DNA from: Burkholderia diffusa
GTDB taxonomy: Bacteria; Pseudomonadota; Gammaproteobacteria; Burkholderiales; Burkholderiaceae
NCBI RefSeq assembly: GCF_001718315.1
Contig: NZ_CP013362.1
Span: forward strand, 2,542,001-2,606,000
Reading direction: 5' to 3'
DNA length: 64,000 nucleotides
The notes beneath the pieces are model-generated. The model had not been told where the DNA came from and did not search any database. It saw only the letters and a list, made by a program, of their open reading frames with translations. Position numbers and translations under genes: made by a program. Numbering within the stretch: the stretch's first letter is position 1; every line of letters starts with the position of its first letter. This document shows positions 1 to 9,770 of the stretch, in pieces.

Positions 1-1
1 G

Positions 2-442
2 CAGCTGATCCGGCTCGTACGCACGGCACGAGGCACGCCCGTCGCAGAGGAAAGCTATCGCGTGCTGATCGACGAACTGCCCGCGCCCGGTACGCCGGTC
101 GAGAACGGCATCACGATCCGGCTGCGCTATTCCGTGCCCGTCTTCGTCGAGCCCGCTGGCACACCACAGTCGCCACGCCTTGACTGGCGCATCGAGCGCG
201 ACGGATCCGGCATGCGGCTCGCGGTCGAGAACCGCGGCGGGCGGCGCGCGCAGATTTCCGCGGTTCGTCTCGTCGACGCGCGCGGCGCCGTGCATGACGT
301 CACGCGCGGCCTGCTCGGCTACGCACTCGCGGGCAGCACGCGACGCTGGCCGCTCAAGCTGGATGCAGGCGCGGCCGGGTTCGTCAGGATCCAGGCAACC
401 GTGAACGCGCAGCCGGTCGAAGCCCGGCTGGCACCGCCCTGA
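2..442 (+). CDS. Fimbrial periplasmic chaperone, C-terminal part (5' truncated by window)
   Basis: The reading frame is open from base 2, so the gene starts before the window. The visible 146 residues begin with the QLIRLVR segment and contain the ESYRVLIDELP signature found in PapD/FimC-type chaperones just before the interdomain hinge. The rest matches the second immunoglobulin-like domain. Such chaperones bind pilin subunits in the periplasm by donor-strand complementation and deliver them to the usher. The next gene, 3 bp downstream on the same strand, is the usher, which supports the call. The style resembles the Csu/spore-coat-U class, but the subclass is inferred. Confidence 0.85.
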   Translation, partial: QLIRLVRTARGTPVAEESYRVLIDELPAPGTPVENGITIRLRYSVPVFVEPAGTPQSPRLDWRIERDGSGMRLAVENRGGRRAQISAVRLVDARGAVHDVTRGLLGYALAGSTRRWPLKLDAGAAGFVRIQATVNAQPVEARLAPP

Positions 443-445
443 TCC

Positions 446-2830
446 GTGCCGGAGGATCGCACGACGTTGCCCGTTCCGACGACGAGCACGGCCCTCCGGG
501 CTGGCTGCCCCGCACGATATGCCGGGCCCGCCGCCGCGGTGCTTGCACTCGCGGCGACGCTGGCGCTGCATGCCGGCGCCGTCCGTGCGCAGACCGCGCC
601 GGTGCAGGCGGCGGCATCCGCGCCCGCTTCACTGTTTCTCGATGTGTCGCTCAATGGTGAGCCGACGCACCGCATCGCCCGTTTTCAGCAAATCGACGGC
701 CGGCTGTACGCGGCGTCCGCCGACCTGAACGACCTGGGCGTCGCCACAGGCGACCGCGCGCACGAGTCGTCGAACACGCTCGTCGCGCTCGATGCGCTCG
801 CGGGGCTGCGCTACGACTACGACGCGGGGCGGCAGACGCTCGACCTGCGTGTGCCCGATGCGCTGCGCATCCCGCACACGTTCGATACGCGCGCTCTCGC
901 GGCCGCGCCGCCGGCCACCTCCGGGCGCGGCTTCGTGCTGAACTACGACGCGTACGCGCAGACCCTCGCCCACGCACCGCTCGCGGTCTGGAGCGAGGCG
1001 CGCTATTTCGATCCGGCCGGCGTATTCAGCAACACCGGCATCGCGTACCTGTACGACGACCGCCGGCGCTACGTGCGCTACGACACGTCGTGGAGCCACT
1101 CGAACCCCGGCACGCTCACGACGACCCAGATCGGCGACACGATTTCGTCGTCGTTGTCATGGACCCGCTCGCTGCGCCTCGGCGGCGTGCAGTGGCGCAG
1201 CAACTTCGGCCTGCGCCCCGACCTCGTCACGTTTCCGGTGCCTGCGCTGTCCGGCAGCGCGGTGGTGCCCACCTCGGTCGACCTGTACGTGAACAACGTG
1301 CGCCAGTTCAGCGGCGACGTGCCGAGCGGGCCGTTCGTGATCAACAGCGTGCCCGGCATCACCGGCGCGGGCAACGCGACGGTCGTCACACGCGACGCGC
1401 TCGGCCGCTCGATCGCGACAACCATCCCGCTGTACGTCGACACGCGCCTGCTCGCCCCCGGCCTCGCCAGCTATTCGGCGGAAGCCGGGTTCCTGCGTCG
1501 CGCGTATGGCAACGATTCGTTCGACTATGCGCGCACGCCGGCGGCGAGCGGCTCGCTGCGCTACGGCATCAGCGAGCGGCTGACCGTCGAGGCGCACGCG
1601 GAAGCGACGGCCGGCGTCTACAACGCGGGCGCCGGCACGCTCGCACGCCTCGGGGAACGCGGCGTGGCGAACGCGTCGCTGGCGGTCAGCGCACCGGGTC
1701 GCACGGGCGTGCAGGCCGGCGTCGGCTACCAGTACGTGACGCCGCGCTTCTCGATCGATGCGCAGACGCTGCGCGCGTTCGGCGACTACGGCGACCTCGG
1801 CAGCCGCGAAGGCGTGCCGGTCTCGCGCGCCACCGACCGCATCACCGTCTCGTTTCCGTTCCTGCGCGCGCAGACGCTGTCGTTCAGCTATCTCGGCCTC
1901 AAGTATCCGGGCATCGCCCCGTCGCGGATCGGCTCGATCGCGTACCTCGTCAATCTCGGCGGGCTGACCTCGATCACGTTCAGCGGCTTCCAGGACTTCC
2001 GGCAGCACGACGCACGCGGCTTCTTCGTGAGCCTGAGCGTCGGGCTCGGCGGCAACACGTCCGTCTCGGCGAATGCCGGCCGGCAGAACGGCGACTCGAC
2101 CTACACGCTGAACGCGACGCGGCCGCCCGATTACGGCGGCGGCGTCGGCTGGAATGTGCAGGCGGGCGCCAACGCGGGCATCCGCTACGCGCAGGGGCAG
2201 CTGCAGTATCTCGGCCGCGCCGGGCAGGTCACGCTGCTCGCGCAATCGTTCGACGGGCGCGGCAACGCGTCGGTCGACGTCACGGGCGCATTCGTGCTGA
2301 TGGACGGCCGGCTGATGACCGCGCGCCGCGTCGACGACGGTTTCGCGCTCGTCTCGACCGACACCGGACGCGTGCCCGTGCTGCACCAGAACCGGCTGAT
2401 CGGCGAGACGGACCGGGCCGGCTACCTGCTCGTGCCCGACCTGAATGCGTACCAGAGCAATCGCGTCGCGATCGACGGCACGGCGCTGCCCGCCGACGCA
2501 CGGATCGCCGACACGACGCTCGACGTCGTGCCGCAGGCGCGCTCAGGCGTGCTCGCGCACTTCGCGGTGAGCCGCTACAGCGCCGCGTCGATCGCGCTGC
2601 GCGCGCCGGACGGCACGCCGCTGCCGCCCGGGCTCGAGGTTCGCCACGTCGAGAGCGGCCAGCGCACGATTGTCGGCTACGACGGCCTGACCTTCGTCGA
2701 CGGCCTCGTCGCGAACAATCACCTCGAAATCTCCGGCGGCGGCCGCGACTGCGCCGTCGAATTCGCGTACCGGCGCCCGGACGACGGCACGCTGCCGCGC
2801 ATCGGACCGCTGACCTGCGGCCCCCGGTAG
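446..2830 (+). CDS. Fimbrial outer membrane usher protein
   Basis: This 794-residue protein has a hydrophobic signal segment (about residues 25-48). An N-terminal PapC_N-like domain ([11 protein letters not shown], about residue 63) follows, then the long barrel with the plug region ([20 protein letters not shown]) and a C-terminal PapC-type domain. Ushers form the outer-membrane pore through which chaperone-subunit complexes are assembled into a pilus. The start is GTG, only 3 bp after the chaperone stop, so the two are surely co-transcribed; no in-frame ATG gives a better N-terminus. No tip adhesin follows: argH begins about 110 bp later, so the usher closes the cluster. Pilus class is inferred (Csu/sigma-like). 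Confidence 0.9.
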   Translation: MPEDRTTLPVPTTSTALRAGCPARYAGPAAAVLALAATLALHAGAVRAQTAPVQAAASAPASLFLDVSLNGEPTHRIARFQQIDGRLYAASADLNDLGVATGDRAHESSNTLVALDALAGLRYDYDAGRQTLDLRVPDALRIPHTFDTRALAAAPPATSGRGFVLNYDAYAQTLAHAPLAVWSEARYFDPAGVFSNTGIAYLYDDRRRYVRYDTSWSHSNPGTLTTTQIGDTISSSLSWTRSLRLGGVQWRSNFGLRPDLVTFPVPALSGSAVVPTSVDLYVNNVRQFSGDVPSGPFVINSVPGITGAGNATVVTRDALGRSIATTIPLYVDTRLLAPGLASYSAEAGFLRRAYGNDSFDYARTPAASGSLRYGISERLTVEAHAEATAGVYNAGAGTLARLGERGVANASLAVSAPGRTGVQAGVGYQYVTPRFSIDAQTLRAFGDYGDLGSREGVPVSRATDRITVSFPFLRAQTLSFSYLGLKYPGIAPSRIGSIAYLVNLGGLTSITFSGFQDFRQHDARGFFVSLSVGLGGNTSVSANAGRQNGDSTYTLNATRPPDYGGGVGWNVQAGANAGIRYAQGQLQYLGRAGQVTLLAQSFDGRGNASVDVTGAFVLMDGRLMTARRVDDGFALVSTDTGRVPVLHQNRLIGETDRAGYLLVPDLNAYQSNRVAIDGTALPADARIADTTLDVVPQARSGVLAHFAVSRYSAASIALRAPDGTPLPPGLEVRHVESGQRTIVGYDGLTFVDGLVANNHLEISGGGRDCAVEFAYRRPDDGTLPRIGPLTCGPR

Positions 2831-2880
2831 TTCGCGCCCGTTCGCGGGCCGCCGCGCGCGCCGGCCGCCAGCCGCGCGAA

Positions 2881-2889
2881 TGCTAGAAT
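2881..2889 (+). promoter_or_regulatory. Probable -10 element of the argH promoter
   Basis: TGCTAGAAT is an extended -10 (TG-N-TAGAAT) lying 54 bp before the argH ATG in the gap after the usher gene. The same TGCTAGAAT string occurs before metG in this window, which supports a housekeeping sigma-70-type promoter. No clear -35 box is visible. Confidence 0.6.
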
Positions 2890-2942
2890 TGCGGGATTCC
2901 CTCGGCGGCGCACGCCGCCCAACTCCCCTTCGAAGAATCGCC

Positions 2943-4352
2943 ATGACGTCCCAACTGCACAAAAAGGGCGAGGCCTGGTCGGCCCGCTTCTCGGAACCGA
3001 TGTCGGAGCTGGTCAAGCGCTACACGTCGTCGGTGTTTTTCGACAAGCGCCTCGCGCTCGTCGATATCGCCGGCTCGCTCGCGCACGCGAGCATGCTCGC
3101 GGCGCAGAAGATCATCAGCGCCGACGACCTCGCCGCCATCGAACGCGGGATGGCGCAGATCAAGGGCGAGATCGAGCGCGGCGAATTCGAATGGCAGCTG
3201 GATCTCGAGGACGTCCACCTGAACATCGAGGCGCGCCTGACCGCGCTGATCGGCGACGCCGGCAAGCGCCTGCACACGGGCCGCTCGCGCAACGACCAGG
3301 TCGCGACCGACATCCGTCTGTGGCTGCGCGGCGAAATCGACCGCATCGGCGGCCTCCTGAACGACCTGCGCGGCGCGCTGATCGACCTTGCCGAGAAGAA
3401 CACGGACACGATCATGCCGGGCTTCACGCACCTGCAGGTCGCGCAGCCGGTCACGTTCGGCCACCACCTGCTCGCGTACGTCGAGATGTTCACGCGTGAC
3501 GCCGAACGCATGCGCGACTGCCGCACCCGCGTGAACCGCCTGCCGCTCGGCGCGGCCGCGCTCGCCGGCACCAGCTACCCGATCGACCGCCACGCCGTCG
3601 CGAAGACGCTCGGCTTCGACGGTATCTGCGCGAACTCGCTCGACGCGGTGTCGGATCGCGACTTCGCGATCGAATTCACGGCGGCATCCGCGCTCGTGAT
3701 GACGCACGTATCGCGTTTCTCCGAAGAACTCGTGCTGTGGATGAGCCCGCGCGTCGGTTTCATCGACATCGCCGACCGCTTCTGCACCGGCAGCTCGATC
3801 ATGCCGCAGAAGAAGAACCCGGACGTGCCCGAGCTCGCGCGCGGCAAGACGGGCCGCGTGAACGGCCACCTGATGGCGCTCCTCACGCTGATGAAGGGCC
3901 AGCCGCTCGCGTACAACAAGGACAACCAGGAAGACAAGGAGCCGCTGTTCGATACGGTCGACACCGTCGCCGACACGCTGCGCATCTTCGCCGAGATGGT
4001 CGCCGGCATCACGGTGAAGCCGGACGCGATGCGCGCGGCCGCGCTGCAAGGCTTCTCGACCGCGACCGACCTCGCCGACTATCTCGTGAAGCGCGGGCTG
4101 CCGTTCCGCGATGCGCACGAAGCCGTCGCGCATGCGGTGCGGATCTGCGACGATCGCGGGATCGACCTCGCCGACCTGACGCTCGACGAAATGAAGCAGG
4201 AACTGCCGAACGTCGCGCACCTGATCGGCGACGACGTGTTCGGCTACCTGACGCTCGAAGGTTCGGTCGCGAGCCGCAACCATCCGGGCGGCACCGCGCC
4301 CGATCAAGTGCGTGCGGCGGTGAAGGCCGCTCGCGCCGCGCTCGGCAAGTAA
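2943..4352 (+). CDS. argH: Argininosuccinate lyase
   Basis: The 469-residue protein catalyses the last step of arginine biosynthesis, splitting argininosuccinate into arginine and fumarate in the cytosol. The fumarase/aspartase superfamily signature [12 protein letters not shown] is present at about residue 282, with the TGRSRNDQ motif at about 113 and FTHLQVAQP at about 160. Length matches the family. The frame is open back to 2880, but ATG 2943 gives the canonical N-terminus ([16 protein letters not shown]), and the upstream extension runs through the -10 promoter. It stands alone, followed by a HAD phosphatase. Confidence 0.98.
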   Translation: MTSQLHKKGEAWSARFSEPMSELVKRYTSSVFFDKRLALVDIAGSLAHASMLAAQKIISADDLAAIERGMAQIKGEIERGEFEWQLDLEDVHLNIEARLTALIGDAGKRLHTGRSRNDQVATDIRLWLRGEIDRIGGLLNDLRGALIDLAEKNTDTIMPGFTHLQVAQPVTFGHHLLAYVEMFTRDAERMRDCRTRVNRLPLGAAALAGTSYPIDRHAVAKTLGFDGICANSLDAVSDRDFAIEFTAASALVMTHVSRFSEELVLWMSPRVGFIDIADRFCTGSSIMPQKKNPDVPELARGKTGRVNGHLMALLTLMKGQPLAYNKDNQEDKEPLFDTVDTVADTLRIFAEMVAGITVKPDAMRAAALQGFSTATDLADYLVKRGLPFRDAHEAVAHAVRICDDRGIDLADLTLDEMKQELPNVAHLIGDDVFGYLTLEGSVASRNHPGGTAPDQVRAAVKAARAALGK

Positions 4353-4362
4353 GCCTGCCGGC

Positions 4363-4392
4363 ACGGACGGGCGCCTGGCGCGTCCGTCCTTC
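4363..4392 (+). terminator. Possible weak terminator after argH
   Basis: ACGGACG and CGTCCGT form a 7-bp stem with an 11-base loop, followed by the pyrimidine-rich CCTTCCC. There is no real T-run, so efficiency is doubtful and argH may read through into the HAD gene. Confidence 0.35.
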
Positions 4393-4446
4393 CCTCGTGC
4401 GGCCACCGCGCCGCCCAACGCCTTTCCCGCTTCCCGGATACCGCCG

Positions 4447-5130
4447 ATGACCTTCTCCGCCGCGCTCTTCGACATGGACGGCCTGCTCGTCGATTCCGAG
4501 CGGACCATCATGAACACGTGGATCGACGTGTCGAGCACGCACGGCGTCGTGCTGACCGAGATCGACTACCTGCAGATCGTCGGCCGCTCGTTCGCCGAGG
4601 GCCAGGTCATTCTCGCGCGGCTCATTGGCGACACCGACACGTTCGACGCCGTGCGCACCCGCGTGCGCGAACGGCTCGCCGCGCCCGAACCCCATCCGAA
4701 GTTTCCGCTGAAGTCCGGCGCACTGGCGCTGCTCGAGACGCTCGCGCAGGCCGGCATTCCGTGCGCGGTCGCATCGTCGTCCGCGCGCGACGTGATCCGT
4801 GCGCGGCTCGACGCGGTCGGCGTGCTGCCGTTCTTCCGCGCAATCGCGGGCGGTGACGAAGTCGCGCGCGGCAAACCCGATCCGGCCGTGTACCGGCTCG
4901 CCGCCGAACGCCTAGGCGTACCGGCGCACGCGTGCGTCGCGTTCGAGGACAGCGACTTCGGCGCGCAATCGGCCGCCGGCGCGGGCGCATCGGTCGTCAC
5001 GGTGCCCGACCTGAAGGCGCCGACACCCGAGATCGTCGCGCTGAGCCTGCACGTGCTCGCGTCGCTCGGCGATGCGGTCGCGCTCGTGCCGTCGTGGTTC
5101 GGCCGCCTGGATACGCAGCAGCCGGCATAG
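4447..5130 (+). CDS. HAD-superfamily (IA) phosphatase, beta-phosphoglucomutase/HxpB-like
   Basis: The 227-residue protein carries all haloacid dehalogenase motifs. Motif I is DMDGLLVDSE at residue 9, motif II is the SSS at about 115, motif III is the Lys in GKPDP at about 141, and motif IV is FEDSDFG at about 162. The DxDGxxxDSE form is typical of subfamily IA variant 3, which includes sugar-phosphate phosphatases and beta-phosphoglucomutases. The first Asp is the expected nucleophile and the second the acid/base. Substrate cannot be read from sequence. It lies downstream of argH and ends at a shared terminator. Confidence 0.88.
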   Translation: MTFSAALFDMDGLLVDSERTIMNTWIDVSSTHGVVLTEIDYLQIVGRSFAEGQVILARLIGDTDTFDAVRTRVRERLAAPEPHPKFPLKSGALALLETLAQAGIPCAVASSSARDVIRARLDAVGVLPFFRAIAGGDEVARGKPDPAVYRLAAERLGVPAHACVAFEDSDFGAQSAAGAGASVVTVPDLKAPTPEIVALSLHVLASLGDAVALVPSWFGRLDTQQPA

Positions 5131-5154
5131 GGCCGCTCGCGGCACGCCACATGC

Positions 5155-5182
5155 AAACGGGCACCCTCGGGTGCCCGTTTTC
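5155..5182 (+). terminator. Intrinsic terminator between convergent genes
   Basis: AAACGGGCACCC and GGGTGCCCGTTT form a 12-bp perfect stem, followed on the plus strand by TTTTCC and preceded by AAA. It sits between the convergent HAD and LprI-like genes and could act in both directions. Confidence 0.85.
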
Positions 5183-5215
5183 CTTAGCCGCGCCGGATGA
5201 CCGGCGTCGCGGCGA

Positions 5216-6058
5216 TCAGTTGTTGCCGGCCGTCTCCGACAGCCGCTTCATCGTCGCGATGCGCGCGCCGATCAGATCGACGCGTCCGTCCTCGCCGACG
5301 AGCGGCGCCGTCGCATCGCGGAACGCGACCCACGCGCGTTGCGCACGCACGAGCGTCGCGGCCGAATGCGCGGGCATCTTGCGACGCAGCTTCTGGTAAT
5401 AGCGGTTCAAATCGAACAGCGCATGTTCACACGCGGCATCCTGCACGCACGGCCGCACGCGGCGTATCGCCGGATCGCGCGGCGCGTTCGCCGGCTTGCC
5501 GGTGGCTGCCGCCGCAGTGCCTGGCGCCGTGCCCGCACCGCCCTGGGTATCGCCCTGCGCACGGCTCGTAGCCGCGGCCGCAACGGCGACAGGCGGCGGC
5601 GCATAGCGGTCGGCCGCCGCGCGCAGCGCCAATGCGCGATCGCGCACGGGCTGCAGCTGCATATCGGCGCTCGACATCGCGTACGCGGTGCCGCGCGTCG
5701 TGTCGTACACGGCCTTCAGCAGATGAACTTCATCCTTGCGCCACGTGATCCAGTGGCGTTGGCTGTCCTGCCAGCCGCGCTTCGCGTCGGCCGGCGCGTC
5801 GTTCGTCAGGCGCTGATACGCGCTGTCCATCACCGCCTGCCACTGCTGCTGCGCTTCGCCCATGCACTGGATCTGGCCGGCCGTCGACGATCGGTCGCGC
5901 CGCGCAAGACACTGCCGCATCGCGACGTCGATCGGGTCGGCCGCCGCCACTTCCGCGTGCGCGACGTTCAACCCCGCCGGCCCTGCCGACCAGCTCGCCC
6001 AGACAACGAGCGCGGCCAGCGCCGCGCGCATCGTCCGGATTTGTCCCTGCGCCGCCAT
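5216..6058 (-). CDS. Tandem LprI/DUF1311-like secreted protein
   Basis: This 280-residue protein has a signal peptide (about residues 10-36, ending AHA). A DUF1311/LprI-type domain follows at about 45-110, with CMGEAQQQW, SAYQRL and QRHWITWR. A low-complexity Ala/Gly/Pro stretch (about 150-195) leads to a second, shorter copy of the pattern (CEHALFDL, YYQKL, QRAWVAFRD) at about 205-280. LprI-family proteins are periplasmic or surface lysozyme inhibitors in some bacteria; for this protein that role is inference. Its ATG overlaps the stop of the upstream decarboxylase (TGATG), so translation is probably coupled. ATG at 6031 is an alternative start. Confidence 0.75.
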   Translation of the reverse strand: MAAQGQIRTMRAALAALVVWASWSAGPAGLNVAHAEVAAADPIDVAMRQCLARRDRSSTAGQIQCMGEAQQQWQAVMDSAYQRLTNDAPADAKRGWQDSQRHWITWRKDEVHLLKAVYDTTRGTAYAMSSADMQLQPVRDRALALRAAADRYAPPPVAVAAAATSRAQGDTQGGAGTAPGTAAAATGKPANAPRDPAIRRVRPCVQDAACEHALFDLNRYYQKLRRKMPAHSAATLVRAQRAWVAFRDATAPLVGEDGRVDLIGARIATMKRLSETAGNN

Positions 6059-8337
6059 CAGTCGCGCACGCAATCGACGAAGTACTCGACGCGACCGTTC
6101 ACTTCTTCCGCGACGAGACCGTGGATGTCGGTGTGGAAGCCCGGGAAGCGCTCGTTGAAGTCGCGCGCGAACCGCAGGTAGTTCACGATCGTCTTGTTGA
6201 AGCGCTCGCCCGGGATCAGCAGCGGAATGCCCGGCGGGTACGGCGTGAGCAGGATGCTCGTCACGCGGCCTTCGAGCTCGTCGAGCGGCACGCGGTCGAT
6301 CTTGCGGTGCGCGAGCTTCGCGAACGCGTCCGACGGCTTCATCGCCGGCTCCATGTCCGACAGGTACATCTCCGTCGTCAGGCGAGCGATGTCGTTCGCG
6401 CGGTAGACGTCGTGGATCTGCGTGCAGAGGTCGCGCAGGCCGACACGCTCGTAGCGCGGATGCTGCGCGACGAATTCCGGCAGCACGCGCCACAGCGGCT
6501 GGTTGTTGTCGTAGTCGTCCTTGAACTGCTGCAGCTCGGTCACCATCGAGTTCCAGCGGCCCTTCGTAATGCCGATCGTGAACATGATGAAGAACGAGTA
6601 CAGGCCCGTCTTCTCGACGATGATCCCGTGCTCCGCCAGGTACTTCGTGACGATCGCGGCGGGAATGCCTGTCTCGCCGAATTCGCCGTCGACGTCGAGC
6701 CCCGGCGTGATGATCGTCGCCTTGATCGGGTCGAGCATGTTGAAGCCTTCCGCCAGCGGGCCGAAGCCGTGCCAGTGGTCGTTCGGCTTCAGCATCCAGT
6801 CCTCGCGCGAGCCGATGCCTTCTTCCGAAAGGTCGTCCGGACCCCACACGCTGAAGAACCAGTCGTCGCCGTATTCGGCGTCGACCTTGCGCATCGCGCG
6901 ACGGAAGTCGATCGCCTCGGCGATCGATTCCTCGACGAGCGCGGTGCCGCCCGGCGGCTCCATCATCGCGGCCGCGACGTCGCACGACGCGATGATCGCG
7001 TACTGCGGGCTCGTCGACGTGTGCATCAGGTACGCCTCGTTGAAGCGGTGCTTGTCGAACGTGCGGTTCTCCGAATCCTGCACGACGATCTGCGACGCCT
7101 GCGAGATGCCCGCGAGCAGCTTGTGCGTCGAATGCGTCGCGAACACGAGCGCGCCCGTGCGCGGACGGCCGTCGCCGATCGCGTGCATGTCGCGGTAGAA
7201 CGGGTGGAACGTCGCGTGCGGCAGCCACGCTTCGTCGAAGTGCAGCGTGTCGAGCAGGTCGCCGAGCAGGTCCTTGATCATCTCGACGTTGTAGACCACA
7301 CCGTCGTACGTGCTCTGCGTGATCGTCAGGATGCGCGGCTTCAGGTCCGGGTTCTCGCGCATCGCCTCGCGTGCGAACGGGTTCGCCTCGATCTTCTTGC
7401 GGATGTTCTCCGGCTTGAACTCATCGCGCGGGATCGGCCCGATGATGCCGAAGTGGTTGCGCGTCGGCGTGAGGAACACCGGAATCGCGCCCGTCATCGT
7501 GATCGCGTGCAGGATCGACTTGTGGCAGTTGCGGTCGACCAGCACGATGTCGCCGGGTGCGACCGTCGCATGCCAGACGATCTTGTTCGACGTCGACGTG
7601 CCGTTGGTCACGAAGAACAGGTGGTCCGCGCTGAAGATGCGCGCCGCATTGCGCTCGGACGCCGCGACCGGCCCCGTGTGATCGAGCAGCTGGCCGAGTT
7701 CGTCGACCGCGTTGCAGACGTCCGCGCGCAGCATGTTCTCGCCGAAGAACTGGTGGAACATCTGGCCGAGCGGGTTCTTCAGGAACGCGACGCCGCCCGA
7801 GTGGCCCGGGCAGTGCCACGAATACGAGCCTTCGTCCGCGTACTTCACCAGTTCCTTGAAGAACGGCGGCGCGAGCGAGTCGAGATAGACCTTCGCCTCG
7901 CGGATGATGTGGCGCGCGACGAACTCCGGCGTGTCCTCGAACATGTGGATGAAGCCGTGCAGCTCGCGCAGGATGTCGTTCGGCAGGTGGCGCGACGTGC
8001 GCGTCTCGCCGTACAGGAAGATCGGGATGTCCGCGTTGCGGCGGCGCACTTCGGTGACGAACGCGCGCAACTCGATGATCGCGGTCGCGAGTTCGGGCAG
8101 CTCGCCGTCCGGGCCCGTTTCGCCGAGCATGAGTTCGTCGTCGTCGATCGACAGGATGAAGCACGACGCGCGGCTCGACTGCTGCGCGAACGACGTCAGA
8201 TCGCCGTAGCTCGTGAGGCCGAGGACTTCGACGCCCTCCTTCTCGATCGCTTCGGCCAACGCCCGGATGCCGGAGCCCGAGATGTTCTCGGAGCGGAAAT
8301 CTTCGTCGATGATGACGACGGGGAAACGAAACTTCAT
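6058..8337 (-). CDS. Orn/Lys/Arg decarboxylase (fold type I, PLP-dependent)
   Basis: The 759-residue protein has the three-part layout of the large inducible-type decarboxylases: a response-regulator-like wing domain (about 1-130), a PLP aminotransferase-fold core (about 150-580) and a C-terminal domain. The PLP-binding Lys is K406 in HSTHKLLAG; the cofactor-contacting Asp lies in the HFDEAW motif (about 367-372), and the SWHCPGH motif at about 173 is typical. It converts a basic amino acid into a polyamine (putrescine, cadaverine or agmatine), so it serves polyamine synthesis or acid stress. Related Burkholderia proteins are described as ornithine decarboxylases, but the substrate is not proven by the sequence. 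It lies 81 bp after dcd and overlaps the LprI-like gene by one base. Confidence 0.93.
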   Translation of the reverse strand: MKFRFPVVIIDEDFRSENISGSGIRALAEAIEKEGVEVLGLTSYGDLTSFAQQSSRASCFILSIDDDELMLGETGPDGELPELATAIIELRAFVTEVRRRNADIPIFLYGETRTSRHLPNDILRELHGFIHMFEDTPEFVARHIIREAKVYLDSLAPPFFKELVKYADEGSYSWHCPGHSGGVAFLKNPLGQMFHQFFGENMLRADVCNAVDELGQLLDHTGPVAASERNAARIFSADHLFFVTNGTSTSNKIVWHATVAPGDIVLVDRNCHKSILHAITMTGAIPVFLTPTRNHFGIIGPIPRDEFKPENIRKKIEANPFAREAMRENPDLKPRILTITQSTYDGVVYNVEMIKDLLGDLLDTLHFDEAWLPHATFHPFYRDMHAIGDGRPRTGALVFATHSTHKLLAGISQASQIVVQDSENRTFDKHRFNEAYLMHTSTSPQYAIIASCDVAAAMMEPPGGTALVEESIAEAIDFRRAMRKVDAEYGDDWFFSVWGPDDLSEEGIGSREDWMLKPNDHWHGFGPLAEGFNMLDPIKATIITPGLDVDGEFGETGIPAAIVTKYLAEHGIIVEKTGLYSFFIMFTIGITKGRWNSMVTELQQFKDDYDNNQPLWRVLPEFVAQHPRYERVGLRDLCTQIHDVYRANDIARLTTEMYLSDMEPAMKPSDAFAKLAHRKIDRVPLDELEGRVTSILLTPYPPGIPLLIPGERFNKTIVNYLRFARDFNERFPGFHTDIHGLVAEEVNGRVEYFVDCVRD

Positions 8338-8418
8338 GGGCGATTCTCCAAAAAGAACGACCGCGGCGCGTCACGCGCAGCGGTCACCCGGAAACTGGTG
8401 AGACGTTATGCAACCAGA

Positions 8419-8988
8419 TCAGGTTTTCGGCAGCGTGACACCGCGCTGACCCTGATACTTGCCGCCGCGATCCGCGTACGACACGTCGCACACTTCGTCG
8501 CTTTCGAAGAACAGCACCTGCGCGACACCTTCGTTCGCGTAGATCTTCGCGGGCAGCGGCGTGGTATTCGAGAATTCCAGCGTGACGTAGCCTTCCCACT
8601 CGGGTTCGAACGGCGTCACGTTGACGATGATCCCGCAGCGCGCGTACGTCGACTTGCCGAGGCAGACGGTGAGCACGGTGCGCGGAATGCGGAAATATTC
8701 GACGGTGCGGGCCAGCGCGAACGAGTTCGGCGGGATGATGCACACGTCGCCCTTGAAATCGACAAACGAACCTTCGTCGAAGTTCTTCGGATCGACGATC
8801 GTCGAGTTGATGTTCGTGAAGATCTTGAATTCGTCCGCGCAGCGGATGTCGTAGCCGTAGCTCGACGTGCCGTAGCTGACGATCCTGCGACCGTCCTCGG
8901 ACGCGCGAACCTGATCGGGCACGAACGGCTCGATCATCTTGTGTTCTTCGGCCATGCGCCGAATCCACTTGTCGGACTTGATGCTCAT
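8419..8988 (-). CDS. dcd: dCTP deaminase
   Basis: The 189-residue trimeric enzyme deaminates dCTP to dUTP, feeding dUTPase and thymidylate synthesis. Signatures are [13 protein letters not shown] (about residue 41), GKSTYARCG (about 109) and [12 protein letters not shown] (about 135), the last holding the catalytic Glu. The end [13 protein letters not shown] matches the family C-terminal lid. Length is as expected. It is followed 81 bp later on the same strand by the decarboxylase, perhaps in one transcript. Confidence 0.97.
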
Positions 8989-9100
8989 AACGGGGCGCCA
9001 GGAAACGCTGCGTGACGGTAAACGACGGCCGCCGGTTCAAGGCGGCCGCCGGGGAAGGCGGCCATTTTACGCGATCATCGGCTCGCGCACGCGGCGGCCG

Positions 9101-9637
9101 TCAACGGATCACGCCGCAGGCCAGCGCAGGGCCCGCTCCATGCTGCGGAAACGCCGGGTCGCTCGGGTCGCGATGCACCAGCGCCGCGCGATTCAGCGCG
9201 GAGCGCACGCCGTCGAGGGCCAGATCGGGTGCGACGATGAAACCGGCCGCGACGCCGTTTGCATCGGCGTGGATGTTGCCGAGATCGCCGGCGACGCGCG
9301 CGCCGGCGCGCAGCCGGTCGGCGGCCGGCGCGAACACCTGGCCGGCGCTCGAGCCGTCGCCCGCGTTGCAATCGCCGCGCTCGTGCACCTGCAGCGCGTG
9401 ATCGCTGTTCGGCGGCAGGCCGACCAGGTTGTACGTGACCTGGACGCCGTCCGGGCGTTCGACGAGCGTCACCGCGCCGCGCGCCTGCGAGCCGACGGTC
9501 GGCTGCAGTTGCGCATCGGCGCGCTTTTCGTGCGACGAGGAAAAAGAGGTACAGCCGGCCAGCAGGCCCAGCGCGGCGGCGACCAGCAGCGCGCGCCGCG
9601 CGCGGCCGGCGTGCACGCCGTGATGTCGTTGGTTCAT
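9101..9637 (-). CDS. SodC-like (Cu/Zn superoxide dismutase family) lipoprotein with missing metal ligands
   Basis: The 178-residue product has a lipobox (LLAGC, Cys29), so it should be membrane-anchored on the periplasmic side. The rest has the Cu/Zn SOD beta-barrel pattern: HALQVHERGDC at 80-90, GDLGN at 117-121, RAALVH at 150-155 and the partner Cys at 174. Of the usual ligands, only His85 and His155 (copper) and Asp118 (zinc) remain. The first copper His is Gln83, the bridging His is Val101, the third zinc-site His is Val115, and the remaining zinc His has no counterpart. It may therefore be a non-dismutase SOD-fold protein, or bind copper only. ATG 9637 is preferred over upstream starts because it leads straight into the signal peptide. 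Confidence 0.8.
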   Translation of the reverse strand: MNQRHHGVHAGRARRALLVAAALGLLAGCTSFSSSHEKRADAQLQPTVGSQARGAVTLVERPDGVQVTYNLVGLPPNSDHALQVHERGDCNAGDGSSAGQVFAPAADRLRAGARVAGDLGNIHADANGVAAGFIVAPDLALDGVRSALNRAALVHRDPSDPAFPQHGAGPALACGVIR

Positions 9638-9770
9638 TCGATCCTCATGCCGGCTGGCGGCCGTTCGACACGGCGGCCATGCCGGGCGGGTAAAGGGACC
9701 CGGGAAAAGTCGCCATGATACCGCGCCTCGCGGCGCCGTAAACAGCGTGAGGCCCCGCCCCGCAAGGGTT

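Noticed and set aside
6121..9015. Plus-strand open frame of about 960 codons across the decarboxylase and dcd
   Set aside because: It is antisense to two well-supported genes, and its composition (Arg, Val, Asp, Glu, His repeats) is that of a reverse-strand shadow.
9026..9064. GC-rich inverted repeats (GGCCGCC) between the dcd and SodC-like genes
   Set aside because: They can form hairpins but lack a T-run on either strand, so I did not call a terminator.
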